Source of the DNA: Phylloscopus collybita
Taxonomy: Eukaryota; Chordata; Aves; Passeriformes; Phylloscopidae
Assembly (NCBI GenBank): GCA_027886175.1
Contig: JAJNNQ010000140.1
Span: 620,001 to 684,000, forward strand
DNA: 64,000 bases
Direction: 5' to 3'
Shown here piece after piece: positions 21,256 to 34,765 of the stretch. The notes beneath the pieces are model-generated. The model did no database searches, had not been told where the DNA came from, and worked only from the letters and a program-made list of their open reading frames with translations. A program made the translations under genes and the position numbers. Positions within the stretch are counted from its first letter, which is position 1; each line of letters begins with the position of its first letter.

Positions 21256-23379
21256 CTGAAAGAGAAAGACGTGGTAGTTACCACACCCACGCTGCCATGG
21301 ATTTACGTACTCTACAATGACATTGCTTTGTTGAAGGGCCCTGTCGAGACCCCTCAGCTGAAACATCTGTAGCCAGTGGCACTGCTGAGGAACTGAGCCT
21401 CCAAGACAGCTGTACCTCATACTAAAGTAACATTTTCCTCCAGAGAAGAAGCTTCAAAGGTTTCTTAAAAAGCTAAAACTTCAAAGTTTCCTAAATTTAT
21501 GAAAAGGGACACACTTGGGTTTGCTCTAGCAGATCTGAAAGCAGATCTGCCTGGTGAAGTAATTGCTTGGTCTCAAAACCAGAAACTATTAAGGTGCTCA
21601 TAGAAACAAAAAACCAACACAGAAAAGAAAACCAAGTTTTACTCCAAACCCTAAAATGCTTCCCTGTATAAGAGATAGGTGAGCATGAAAAATGCATAAG
21701 ACAAAGCTTTTAGCCAGGGACTTTTGGCTCGGTTTTTAGAGTTGTTCTTACACACACAGTCTGGGAATCAAAACAGTTCAGTGTGTACCCCAAGTAGTCA
21801 GCATTAAACACAAACAATGGCCCATTTCCATGGGAAACCAAAGTCTCCACCCCACGTTCCTGATGTCCGTTTTTAGGAGGCCTTTGGCACTACAAGAGCA
21901 GACAAACGTCCAACTGGTGGCATATTGCATCTGGGAGATATCCTCATTTGTATGTAATTTCAGTAGCCATAAGCCCAGTGGCAGGCAGACAGCATTAGAC
22001 ACGAACGCTGGCCCTTTTCCATGGGAAACCAAAGTCTCCACACCAGGCTCCTCATGTCAATTTGTAGGAGGCCTTTGGCACTACAGGGGCAGACAAACTT
22101 CCATCAGGTGGTTGATTGCATCGGCGAGATTTCCAAATTTCTTTGGAATTTCAGTAGGCAGAAGCCCAGTGGCAGGCAGACAGCATTAGACACGAACGCT
22201 GGCCCTTTTCCACGGGAAAACAAAGTCTCCACCCCTGGTTCCTGATGTCAGTTTTTTAGGAGGGCTTTGGTACTACAAGGGCAGAGAATCTTCCATCTGG
22301 TTGTAGATTGCACCTGGGAGATATCCTCATTTCTATGAAATTTTAGTGGAATTTAAGTAGGAAGAAGCCCAGTGGCAAAGAGACAGCATTAAGCACCAAG
22401 GGTGGCCCTTTTCCATGGGAAACCAAAGCATCCTCTCCAGATTCCTGATGTCAGTTTGTAGGAGGCCGTTGGCATTACAAGGGCAGACAAACTTTCAACT
22501 GGTGGAAGACTCCATCTGGGAGATATCCTAATTTGTATGGAATTTTACTAGGCATAAGCCCAGTGGCAGGAACATAGCATTATACACAAACGGTGGCCCA
22601 TTTCCATGGGAAACCAAAGTCTCCACCGCACGTTCCTGATGTCAGTTTTTAGGAGGCCTTTGGCACTACGAGGGCAGACAAACTTCCACCTGGTGGTAGA
22701 TTCCATCTGGGAGATATCCTCATTTGTGAGCAGTTTCAGCAGGCATAACCCCAGTGCCAGGCAGACAGCATTAGACACGAACGGTGGCCCTTTTCAATGG
22801 GAAACCAAAATCTCCACCCCACGTTGCTGATGTCACTTTGTAGGAGGCATTTTGCAATATAAGGGCAGAGAAACTTCCATCTGGTTGTCGATTTCACCTG
22901 GGAGATATCGTCATTTGTATGGAATTTTAGTGGAATTTTAGTAGGAAGAATCCCAGTGGCAGGTCGACAGCATTAGACAGGAACGGTGGCTCATTTCTAT
23001 GGGAAACCAAAGTCTCCACACCACGTAACCGATGTCCGTTTCTAGGAGGCCTTTGGCACTACAAGGGCAGACAAACTTCCACCTTGTGGTAGATTGCACC
23101 TTGGAGATATCCTCATTTGTATGGAACTTCAGCAGTCATAACCACAGTGCCAGGCAGACAGCATTAGACACGAACGCTGGCCCATTTCCAAGGGAAACCA
23201 AAGTCTCCACCCTAGGTTCCTAATGTCAGTTTCTAGGAAGCCTTTGGCACTACAGGGGCAGACAATCTTCCGTCAGGTGGTTGATTGCATCAGAGAGATT
23301 TCCAAATTTCTTTGGAATTTCAGCGGGCAGTAGCCCAGCGGCAGGCAGACAGCATTAGACACGAACGGTGGCCCATTTC

Positions 23380-26300
23380 CTTGGGAAACCAAAGTCTTCA
23401 CCCCACGTTCCTGATGTCAGTTTTTAGGAGGCCTTTGGCACTACAAGGGCAGACAAACTTCCAACGGGTGGTAGATTGCACCTGGGAGACATCCTCATTT
23501 GTGAGGGATTTCAGCAAACATAACCCCAGTGCCAGGCAGACAGCATTAGACACGAACAGTGGCCCTTTTCCGTGGCAAACCAAAATCTCCACCCCACGTT
23601 GCTGATGTCACTTTGTAGGAGGCATTTTCCAATATAAGGGCAGAGAAACTTCCATCTGGTTGTCGATTGCACCTGGGAGATATCCTCATTTCTATTGAAT
23701 TTTAGTGGAATTTTAGTAGGAAGAAGCCCAGTGGCAGGCAGACAGTATTAGACACGAACGGTGGCTCATTTCTATGGGAAACTAAAGTCTCCACACCACG
23801 TACCCGCTGTCCATTTCTAGGAGACCTTTGGCACTACAAGGGCAGACAAACTTCCACCTTGTGGTAGATTGCACCTTGGAGATATCCTCATTTGTATGCA
23901 ACTTCAGCAGTCATAACCACAGTGCCAGGCAGACAGCATTAGACGGGAACGGCGGTCCTTTTTCCATGGGAAACCAAAGTCTCCACACCACGTACCGGAT
24001 GTCAGGTTTTAGGAGGCATTTGGCAGTACAAGGGCAGACAAACTTCCGTCTGGTGGTTGATTGCATCGGGGAGATATCCTCATTTGTATGGAATTTCAGC
24101 ACGTAGAAACCCAGTGGCAGGCAGACAGCATAAGACACGAACGGTGGCCCATTTCTAAGGGAAACCAAAGTCTCCACCCCACGTTCCTGTTGTCCGTTTC
24201 TAGGAGGCCTTTGGCACTACAAGGGCAGACAAACTTCCACCTGGTGGTAGATTGCACCTGGGAGATATCCTCATTTGTATGGAACCTCTGCAGTCCTAAC
24301 TACAGTGCCAGGCAGACAGCATTAGTCACGAACGGTGGTCCTTTTCCATGGGAAACCAAAGTCTCCACACAACGTTCCCGATGTCAGGTTTTAGGAGACC
24401 TTTGGCAGTACAAGGGCAGACAATCTTCCGTCTGGTGGTTGATTGCATCGGGGAGATATCTTCATTTGTATGGAATTTCAGCAGGTAGAAGCCCAGTGGC
24501 AGGCAGACAGCATTAGACATGAACGGTGGCCCTTTTCCTATGGGCAACCAAAGTCTCCATGCCACGTTCCTGAAGTCAGGTTTTAGGAGACCTTTGGCAG
24601 TACAAGGGCAGACAAACTTCCATCTGGTGGGAAATTCTATTTGGGAGATAACCTCATTTGTAGGGAATATTAGTAGGCATATGCCCACTGGCACTCAGAC
24701 AGCATTAGACACGAACAGTGGCCCTTTTCCATGGAAAAAGAAATTATCCATCCTATGTTCCTGATGTCAGTTTGAAGGAGGCCTTTGGTACTACAAGGGC
24801 AGACAAACTTCCAACTGGCGGTAGATTGCACCTCGGAGATGTCCTCATTTGTATGGAATTTTAGTGGTATTTTAGTACTCATCAGCCCAGACAGACAGCA
24901 TTAAACATGAACGGTGGGCCTTTTCCATAGGAAACCAAAGTCTCCAGGTGAGGTTCCGAATGTCAGTTTGAAGGAGGCCTTTGTCACTGCAAGAGCAGAC
25001 AAACTTCCATCTGGTGGCATATTGCATCTGGGAGATATCCTCATTTGTATGTAATTTCAGTAGTCATAAGCCCAGTGGCAAGGGGGCAGTATTAAACACC
25101 AAGGGTGTCCTGTTTCCATGGGAAACCAAAGCGTCCTCTCCAGATTCCTGATGTCAGTTTGTAGGAGGCCATTGGCATTAAAAGGGTAGACAAACTTTCA
25201 ACTTGTAGTAGACTCCATCTGGGAGATATCCTCATTTGTATGGAATTTTACTAGGCATAAGCCCAGTGGCAGGCACATAGCATTAGACACAAACGGTGGC
25301 CCATTTCCATGGGAAACCAAAGTCTCCACCCCACGTTCCTGATGTCAGTTTTTAGGAGGCCTTTGGCACTACAAGGGCAGGCAAACTTCCACCTGGTGGT
25401 AGATTTCACCTGGGAGATATCCTCATTTGTATGGAACTTCAGCAGTCATAACCCCAGTGCCAGGCAGACAGCATTAGACGCGAACGGTGGTCCTTTTCCA
25501 TGGGAAACCAAAGTCTCCACCCTAGGTTCCTGATGTCAGTTTGTAGGAGGCCTTTGGAACCACAAGGGCAAAGAAACTTCCATCTGGTGTTAGATTTCAC
25601 CTGGGAGATATTCTCATTTGTATGGAATTTTAGTGGAATTTTAGTAGGCAGAATCCCAGCGGCAGGAAGACAGCATTAGACACGAACGGTGACCCATTTC
25701 CTTGGGAAACCAAAGTCTCCACCCCACGATCCTAATGTCATTTTCTAGGAGGCCTCTGGCACTACAAGAGGAGACAAACTTCCAACTTGTGGCATATTGC
25801 ATCTGGGAGATATCCTCATTTGTATGTAATTTTAGTAGCCATAAGCCCACTGGCAGTCAGACAGCATTAGACACGAACGGTGTCCCTTTTCCATGGGAAA
25901 CCAAAGTCTCTGACCCAGATTCCTGATGTCCATTTGTATGAAGCCTCTTGCTCTACAGGGGCGGACAAACTTCCATCTGGTTGTAGATTGCACCTGGGAG
26001 ACATCCTCATTTGTATGGAATTTTAGTGGAATTTTAATAGGCGGAAGCCTAGTGGCAGGCACACATTAGACACTAACGGTGGCCCATTTCCATGGGAAAC
26101 CAAAGTCTCCACTCCAGGTTCCTGATGTCAGTTTGTAGGAGGCCTTTGGCACTACAAGGGCAGACAAAGTTTTGTCTGGCGGTTGATTGCATCGAGGAGA
26201 TATCCTCATTTGTGTGGAATTTCAGCAGGCAGAAGCCCAGTGGCAGGCAGACAGCATTAGACACGAACAGTGGACCTTTTCAATGGGAAACCAAAGTCTC

Positions 26301-27078
26301 CACCTCACGTTCCTGATGTCAGTTTGTAGGAGGCCTTTGGAACTACAAGGGCAGACAAAATTCCATCTGGTGGTAAATTGCACCTGGGAGATATCCTCAT
26401 TTGTATAGAATTATAGAGGAATTTAATTGCGCAGAATCCCAGCGACAGGTAGACAGAATTAGACATGAATAGTGGCCCTTTTCTAGGGGAAAACAAAGCC
26501 TCCAGGCCAGGTTCCTGATGTCAGTTTTTAGGAGGCCTTTGGCACTACAAGAACAGACAAACTTCCAACTAGTGGCATATTGCAGCTTGGAGATATACTC
26601 ATTTGTATGGAATTTTAGTGGAATTAAAGCAGGCAGAAGCGCAGTGTCAAGAAAACAGCATTGAAAACCAACGGTGGCCCATTTCCTTGGGAAACCAAAG
26701 TCTCCACCCCACGTTCCTGATGTCCGTTTCTAGGAGGCTTTTGGCACTACAAGAGCAGACAAACTTCCAACTGGTGGCATATTGCATCGGGGAGATATCC
26801 TCATTTGTATGTAATTTTAGTGGAATTTTAGTAGGCATAAGCCCAGTGTATGGCAGACAGCATTAGACACGAACGGTGACCCATTTCTAAGGGAAACCAA
26901 AGTCTCCACCCCACGTTCCTGATGTCCGTTTCTAAAAGGGCTTTGGCACTACAAGGGCAGACAAACTTCCACCTGGTGGTAGATTTCACCTGGGAGATAT
27001 CCTCATTTGTATGGAACTTCAGCAGTCATAGCCACAGTGCCAGGCAGACAGCATTAGACGCGAACGGTGGCCCATTTC
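23380..27078 (-). repeat. Higher-order repeat, copy 1 (~3.70 kb)
   Basis: Matches copy 2 at a shift of 3699 bp at its start and 3316 bp further on. The change comes from 382 bp (two monomers, about 24150-24532) that copy 2 lacks. Edges mark where the match becomes clear. Confidence 0.85.
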
Positions 27079-30000
27079 TTTGGGAAACCAAAGTCTCCAC
27101 CGCACGTTCCTGATGTCAGTTTTTAGGAGGCCTTTGGCACTACAAGGGCAGACAAACTTCCAACGGGTGGTAGATTGCACCTGGGAGACATCCTCATTTG
27201 TGAGGGATTTCAGCAGGCATAACCCCAGTGCCAGGCAGACAGCATTAGACACGAACGGTGGCCCTTTTCCGTGGGAAACCAAAATCTCCACCCCACGTTG
27301 CTGATGTCACTTTGTAGGAGGCATTTCCCAATATAAGGGCAGAGAAACTTCCATCTGGTTGTCGATTGCACCTGGGAGATATCCTCATTTCTATTGAATT
27401 TTAGTGGAATTTTAGTAGGAAGAAGCCCAGTGGCAGGCAGACAGTATTAGACACGAACGGCGGCTCATTTCTATGGGAAACCAAAGTCTCCACACCACGT
27501 ACCCGCTGTCCATTTCTAGGAGACCTTTGGCACTACAAGGGCAGACAAACTTCCACCTTGTGGTAGATTGCACCTTGGAGATATCCTCATTTGTATGGAA
27601 CTTCAGCAGTCATAACCACAGTGCCAGGCAGACAGCATTAGACGGGAACGGCGGTCCTTTTCCATGGGAAACCAAAGTCTCCACACCACGTACCGGATGT
27701 CAGGTTTTAGGAGGCATTTGGCAGTACAAGGGCAGACAAACTTCCGTCTGGTGGTTGATTGCATCGGGGAGATATCCTCATTTGTATGGAATTTCAGCAC
27801 GTAGAAACCCAGTGGCAGGCAGACAGCATAAGACACGAACGGTGGCCCTTTTCCTATGGGCAACCAAAGTCTCCATGCCACGTTCCTGAAGTCAGGTTTT
27901 AGGAGACCTTTGGCAGTACAAGGGCAGACAAACTTCCATCTGGTGGGAAATTCTATTTGGGAGATAACCTCATTTGTAGGGAATATTAGTAGGCATATGC
28001 CCACTGGCACTCAGACAGCATTAGACACGAACAGTGGCCCTTTTCCATGGAAAAAGAAATTATCCATCCTATGTTCCTGATGTCAGTTTGAAGGAGGCCT
28101 TTGGTACTACAAGGGCAGACAAACTTCCAACTGGCGGTAGATTGCACCTCGGAGATGTCCTCATTTGTATGGAATTTTAGTGGTATTTTAGTACTCAGCA
28201 GCCACGACAGAGAGCATTAAACATGAACGGTGGGCCTTTTCCATAGGAAACCAAAGTCTCCAGGTGAGGTTCCGAATGTCAGTTTGAAGGAGGCCTTTGT
28301 CACTGCAAGAGCAGACAAACTTCCATCTGGTGGCATATTGCGTCTGGGAGATATCCTCATTTGTATGTAATTTCAGTAGTCATAAGCCCAGTGGCAAGGG
28401 GGCAGTATTAAACACCAAGGGTGTCCTGTTTCCATGGGAAACCAAAGCGTCCTCTCCAGATTCCTGATGTCAGTTTGTAGGAGGCCATTGGCATTAAAAG
28501 GGTAGACAAACTTTCAACTGGTAGTAGACTCCATCTGGGAGATATCCTCATTTGTATGGAATTTTACTAGGCATAAGCCCAGTGGCAGGCACATAGCATT
28601 AGACACAAACGGTGGCCCATTTCCATGGGAAACCAAAGTCTCCACCCCACGTTCCTGATGTCAGTTTTTAGGAGGCCTTTGGCACTACAAGGGCAGGCAA
28701 ACTTCCACCTGGTGGTAGATTTCACCTGGGAGATATCCTCATTTGTATGGAACTTCAGCAGTCATAACCCCAGTGCCAGGCAGACAGCATTAGTCACGAA
28801 CGGTGGTCCTTTTCCATGGGAAACCAAAGTCTCCACCCTAGGTTCCTGATGTCAGTTTGTAGGAGGCCTTTGGAACCACAAGGGCAAAGAAACTTCCATC
28901 TGGTGTTAGATTTCACCTGGGAGATATTCTCATTTGTATGGAATTTTAGTGGAATTTTAGTAGGCAGAATCCCAGCGGCAGGAAGACAGCATTAGACACG
29001 AACGGTGACCCATTTCCTTGGGAAACCAAAGTCTCCACCCCACGATCCTAATGTCATTTTCTAGGAGGCCTCTGGCACTACAAGAGGAGACAAACTTCCA
29101 ACTTGTGGCATATTGCATCTGGGAGATATCCTCATTTGTATGTAATTTTAGTAGCCATAAGCCCACTGGCATTCAGACAGCATTAGACACGAACGGTGTC
29201 CCTTTTCCATGGGAAACCAAAGTCTCTGTCCCAGATTCCTGATGTCCATTTGTATGAGGCCTCTTGCTCTACAGGGGCCAACAAACTTCCATCTGGTTGT
29301 AGATTGCACCTGGGAGACATCCTCATTTGTATGGAATTTTAGTGGAATTTTAATAGGCGGAAGCCTAGTGGCAGGCACACATTAGACACTAACGGTGGCC
29401 CATTTCCATGGGAAACCAAAGTCTCCACTCCAGATTCCTGATGTCAGTTTGTAGGAGGCCTTTGGCACTACAAGGGCAGACAAAGTTTTGTCTGGTGGTT
29501 GATTGCATCGAGGAGATATCCTCATTTGTGTGGAGTTTCAGCAGGCAGAAGCCCAGTGGCAGGCAGACAGCATTAGACACGAACAGTGGACCTTTTCAAT
29601 GGGAAACCAAAGTCTCCACCTCACGTTCCTGATGTCAGTTTGTAGGAGGCCTTTGGAACTACAAGGGCAGACAAAATTCCATCTGGTGGTAAATTGCACC
29701 TGGGAGATATCCTCATTTGTATAGAATTATAGAGGAATTTAATTGCGCAGAATCCCAGCGACAGGTAGACAGAATTAGACATGAATAGTGGCCCTTTTCT
29801 AGGGGAAAACAAAGCCTCCAGGCCAGGTTCCTGATGTCAGTTTTTAGGAGACCTTTGGCACTACAAGAACAGACAAACTTCCAACTAGTGGCATATTGCA
29901 GCTTGGAGATATACTCATTTGTATGGAATTTTAGTGGAATTAAAGCAGGCAGAAGCGCAGTGTCAAGAAAACAGCATTGAAAACCAACGGTGGCCCATTT

Positions 30001-30394
30001 CCTTGGGAAACCAAAGTCTCCACCCCACGTTCCTGATGTCCGTTTCTAGGAGGCTTTTGGCACTACAAGAGCAGACAAACTTCCAACTGGTGGCATATTG
30101 CATCGGGGAGATATCCTCATTTGTATGTAATTTTAGTGGAATTTTAGTAGGCATAAGCCCAGTGTATGGCAGACAGCATTAGACACGAACGGTGACCCAT
30201 TTCTAAGGGAAACCAAAGTCTCCACCCCACGTTCCTGATGTCCGTTTCTAGGAGGGCTTTGGCACTACAAGGGCAGACAAACTTCCACCTGGTGGTAGAT
30301 TTCACCTGGGAGATATCCTCATTTCTATGGAACTTCAGCAGTCATAGCCACAGTGCCAGGCAGACAGCATTAGACGCGAACGGTGGCCCATTTC
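27079..30394 (-). repeat. Higher-order repeat, copy 2 (~3.32 kb)
   Basis: Near-identical to copy 1 apart from a two-monomer deletion at about 27845. Follows copy 1 without a gap. Confidence 0.85.
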
Positions 30395-33300
30395 TTTGGG
30401 AAACCAAAGTCTCCACCGCACGTTCCTGATGTCAGTTTTTAGGAGGCCTTTGGCACTACAAGGGCAGACAAACTTCCAACGGGTGGTAGATTGCACCTGG
30501 GAGACATCCTCATTTGTGAGGGATTTCAGCAGGCATAACCCCAGTGCCAGGCAGACAGCATTAGACACGAACGGTGGCCCTTTTCCGTGGGAAACCAAAA
30601 TCTCCACCCCACGTTGCTGATGTCACTTTGTAGGAGGCATTTCCCAATATAAGGGCAGAGAAACTTCCATCTGGTTGTCGATTGCACCTGGGAGATATCC
30701 TCATTTCTATTGAATTTTAGTGGAATTTTAGTAGGAAGAAGCCCAGTGGCAGGCAGACAGTATTAGACACGAACGGCGGCTCATTTCTATGGGAAACCAA
30801 AGTCTCCACACCACGTACCCGCTGTCCATTTCTAGGAGACCTTTGGCACTACAAGGGCAGACAAACTTCCACCTTGTGGTAGATTGCACCTTGGAGATAT
30901 CCTCATTTGTATGGAACTTCAGCAGTCATAACCACAGTGCCAGGCAGACAGCATTAGACGGGAACGGCGGTCCTTTTCCATGGGAAACCAAAGTCTCCAC
31001 ACCACGTACCGGATGTCAGGTTTTAGGAGGCATTTGGCAGTACAAGGGCAGACAAACTTCCGTCTGGTGGTTGATTGCATCGGGGAGATATCCTCATTTG
31101 TATGGAATTTCAGCACGTAGAAACCCAGTGGCAGGCAGACAGCATAAGACACGAACGGTGGCCCATTTCTAAGGGAAACCAAAGTCTCCACCCCACGTTC
31201 CTGTTGTCCGTTTCTAGGAGGCCTTTGGCACTACAAGGGCAGACAAACTTCCACCTGGTGGTAGATTGCACCTGGGAGATATCCTCATTTGTATGGAACC
31301 TCTGCAGTCCTAACTACAGTGCCAGGCAGACAGCATTAGTCACGAACGGTGGTCCTTTTCCATGGGAAACCAAAGTCTCCACACAACGTTCCCGATGTCA
31401 GGTTTTAGGAGACCTTTGGCACTAGAAGGGCAGACAATCTTCCGTCTGGTGGTTGATTGCATCGGGGAGATATCCTCATTTGTATGGAATTTCAGCAGGT
31501 AGAAGCCCAGTGGCAGGCAGACAGCATTAGACATGAACGGTGGCCCTTTTCCTATGGGCAACCAAAGTCTCCATGCCACGTTCCTGAAGTCAGGTTTTAG
31601 GAGACCTTTGGCAGTACAAGGGCAGACAAACTTCCATCTGGTGGGAAATTCTATTTGGGAGATAACCTCATTTGTAGGGAATATTAGTAGGCATATGCCC
31701 ACTGGCACTCAGACAGCATTAGACACGAACATTGGCCCTTTTCCATGGAAAAAGAAATTATCCGTCCTATGTTCCTGATGTCAGTTTGAAGGAGGCCTTT
31801 GGTACTACAAGGGCAGACAAACTTCCAACTGGCGGTAGATTGCACCTCGGAGATGTCCTCATTTGTATGGAATTTTAGTGGTATTTTAGTAATCAGCAGC
31901 CCAGACAGACAGCATTAAACATGAACGGTGGGCCTTTTCCATAGGAAACCAAAGTCTCCAGGTGAGGTTCCAAATGTCAGTTTGAAGGAGGCCTTTGTCA
32001 CTGCAAGAGCAGACAAACTTCCATCTGGTGGCATATTGCATCTGGGAGATATCCTCATTTGTATGTAATTTCAGTAGTCATAAGCCCAGTGGCAAGGGGG
32101 CAGTATTAAACACCAAGGGTGTCCTGTTTCCATGGGAAACCAAAGCGTCCTCTCCAGATTCCTGATGTCAGTTTGTAGGAGGCCATTGGCATTAAAAGGG
32201 TAGACAAACTTTCAACTGGTAGTAGACTCCATCTGGGAGATATCCTCATTTGTATGGAATTTTACTAGGCATAAGCCCAGTGGCAGGCACATAGCATTAG
32301 ACACAAACGGTGGCCCATTTCCATGGGAAACCAAAGTCTCCACCCCACGTTCCTGATGTCAGTTTTTAGGAGGCCTTTGGCACTACAAGGGCAGGCAAAC
32401 TTCCACCTGGTGGTAGATTTCACCTGGGAGATATCCTCATTTGTATGGAACTTCAGCAGTCATAACCCCAGTGCCAGGCAGACAGCATTAGACGCGAACA
32501 GTGGTCCTTTTCCATGGGAAACCAAAGTCTCCACCCTAGGTTCCTGATGTCAGTTTGTAGGAGGCCTTTGGAACCACAAGGGCAAAGAAACTTCCATCTG
32601 GTGTTAGATTTCACCTGGGAGATATTCTCATTTGTATGGAATTTTAGTGGAATTTTAGTAGGCAGAATCCCAGCTACAGGAAGCATTAGACACGAACCGT
32701 GACCCATTTCCTTGGGAAACCAAAGTCTCCACCCCACGATCCTAATGCCATTTTCTAGGAGGCCTCTGGCACTACAAGAGGAGACAAACTTCCAACTTGT
32801 GGCATATTGCATCTGGGAGATATCCTCATTTGTATGTAATTTTAGTAGCCATAAGCCCAGTGGCAGTCAGACAGCATTAGACACGAACGGTTTCCCTTTT
32901 CCATGGGAAACCAAAGTCTCTGCCCCAGATTCCTGATGTCAATTTGTATGAAGCCTTTTGCTCTACAGGGGCCGACAAACTTCCATCTGGTTGTAGATTG
33001 CACCTGGGAGACATCCTCATTTGTATGGAATTTTAGTGGAATTTTAATAGGCGGAAGCCTAGTGGCAGGCACACATTAGACACTAACGGTGGCCCATTTC
33101 CATGGGAAACCAAAGTCTCCACTCCAGGTTCTTGATGTCAGTTTGTAGGAGGCCTTTGGCACTACAGGGGCAGACAAAATTCCATCTGGTGGTAAATTGC
33201 ACCTGGGAGATATCCTCATTTGTATAGAATTTTAAAGGAATTTAATTGCGCAGAATCCCAGCGACAGGTAGACAGAATTAGACATGAATAGTGGCCCTTC

Positions 33301-33500
33301 TCCAGGGGAAAACAAAGTCTCCAGGCCAGGTTCCTGATGTCAGTTTTTAGGAGGCCTTTGGCACGAAAAGAACAGACAAACTTCCAACTAGTGGCATATT
33401 GCAGCTTGGAGATATACTCATTTGTATGGAATTTTAGTGGAATTAAAGGAGGCAGAAGCCCAGTGTCAAGTAGAAAGCATTGAAAACCAACGGTGGCCCA
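30395..33500 (-). repeat. Higher-order repeat, copy 3 (partial)
   Basis: Keeps the two monomers missing in copy 2, lacks one monomer near 33170, and loses its match to the other copies near 33500. Confidence 0.8.
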
Positions 33501-34761
33501 TTTCCATGGGAAACCAAAGTCTCCACTCCAGGTTCCTGATGTCCGTTTCTAGGAGGCCTTTGGCACTATAAGGGCAGACAAAGTTCCGTCTGGTGGCATA
33601 TTGCATCGAGGAGATATCCTCATTTGTATGGAATTTCAGCAGGCAGAAGCCCAGTGGCAGGCAGACAGCATTAGACACGAACAGTGGACCGTTTCCATGG
33701 GAAACCAAAGTCTCCACCTCATGTTCCTGATGTGAATTTGTAGGAGGCCTTTGGCACTACAAGGGTAAACAACCTTCCATGTGCTGGTACATTCCATCTG
33801 GGAGATATAGTCATTTCTAAGGAATTACAGCATTCATGATCCCTTTGGCAGGCAGAGAGCATTAGACAGGAAATGTGGCCCTTTTCCATGGGAAACCAAA
33901 GTCTCCACCCCACGTTCCTGATGTTAGTTTGTAGGAGGCATTTGGCACTACAAAGGTAGACAAACTTCCATCTGGTGGTGGATTGCACCTGGGAGATATC
34001 CGCATCTGTATGGAGTTTCAGCAGGCCTTATCCCAGTGTGCGGCAGACAGCTTTAGGCACGAACGGTGGCCCTTTTCCATGGGAAACCAAAGTCTCCACT
34101 CCAGGTTCCTGATGTCAGTTTGTAGGAGGCCTTTGGCACTACAGGGGCAGACAATGTTTTGTCTGGTGGTTGATTGCATCGAGGAGATATCCTCATTTGT
34201 ATGGAATTTCAGCAGGCAGAAGCCCAGTGGCAGGCAGACAGCATTAGACACGAACAGTGGACCTTTTCCATGGGAAACCAAAGTCTCCACCTCACGTTCC
34301 TGATGTCATTTATTAGGAGGCCTTTGGATCTACAAGGGCAGACAAAATTCCATCTGGTGGTAAATTGCACCTGGGAGATATCCTCCTTTGTATAGGATTA
34401 TAAAGGAATTTTAGTGCGCAGAATCCCAGGGGCAGGTAGACAGAATTAGACATTAATAGTGGCCCTTTTCCAGGGGAAAACAAAGTCTCCAGGCCAGGTT
34501 CTTGATGTCAGTTTTTAGGAGGCCTTTGGCACTACAAGAACAGACAAACTTCCATCTGGTGGTAGATTGCACCTGGGTGATATCCTCATTTGTATGGAAT
34601 TTTAGTGGAATTAAGGTAGGCAGAAGCCAAGTGGCTGGCAGACAGCATTAGACACGAACGGTGGCCCATTTCCTTGGGAAACCAAAGTCTCCATCCCATG
34701 TTCCTGATGTCAGTTTGTAGGAGGCCTTTGGCACTACAAGGGCAGACAAACTTCCAACTAG

Positions 34762-34765
34762 TGGT
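34762..34765 (+). other. Target-site duplication TGGT, left side
   Basis: TGGT immediately before the right provirus recurs at 41303-41306 just after it. Joining the flanks restores a normal satellite monomer (GTGGTAGATTCC). Confidence 0.8.

Larger units (their letters stand above)
17228..21791 (-). repeat. Right palindrome arm (4564 bp)
   Basis: Inverted copy of 9226-13782. The 7-bp length difference comes from a 6-bp insertion near 20930 plus one base in the A-run. Its outer edge stops at the sequence GTACCCC and then passes directly into satellite. Confidence 0.96.
21792..34765 (-). repeat. ~190-bp satellite array, - orientation
   Basis: The same satellite family as 6105-8725, reversed, about 13 kb. 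The first bases (AAGTAGTCAGC) match the left array at about 8268 in reverse. A higher-order repeat occupies about 23380-33500. The array is broken at 34766 by the right provirus and resumes at 41303. Confidence 0.97.

Noticed and set aside
21792..34765. Recurring frames of about 60-150 codons on both strands in the satellite
   Set aside because: They repeat with the 190-bp monomer, occur on both strands, and resemble each other only because the DNA does. No known domain or start context supports them.
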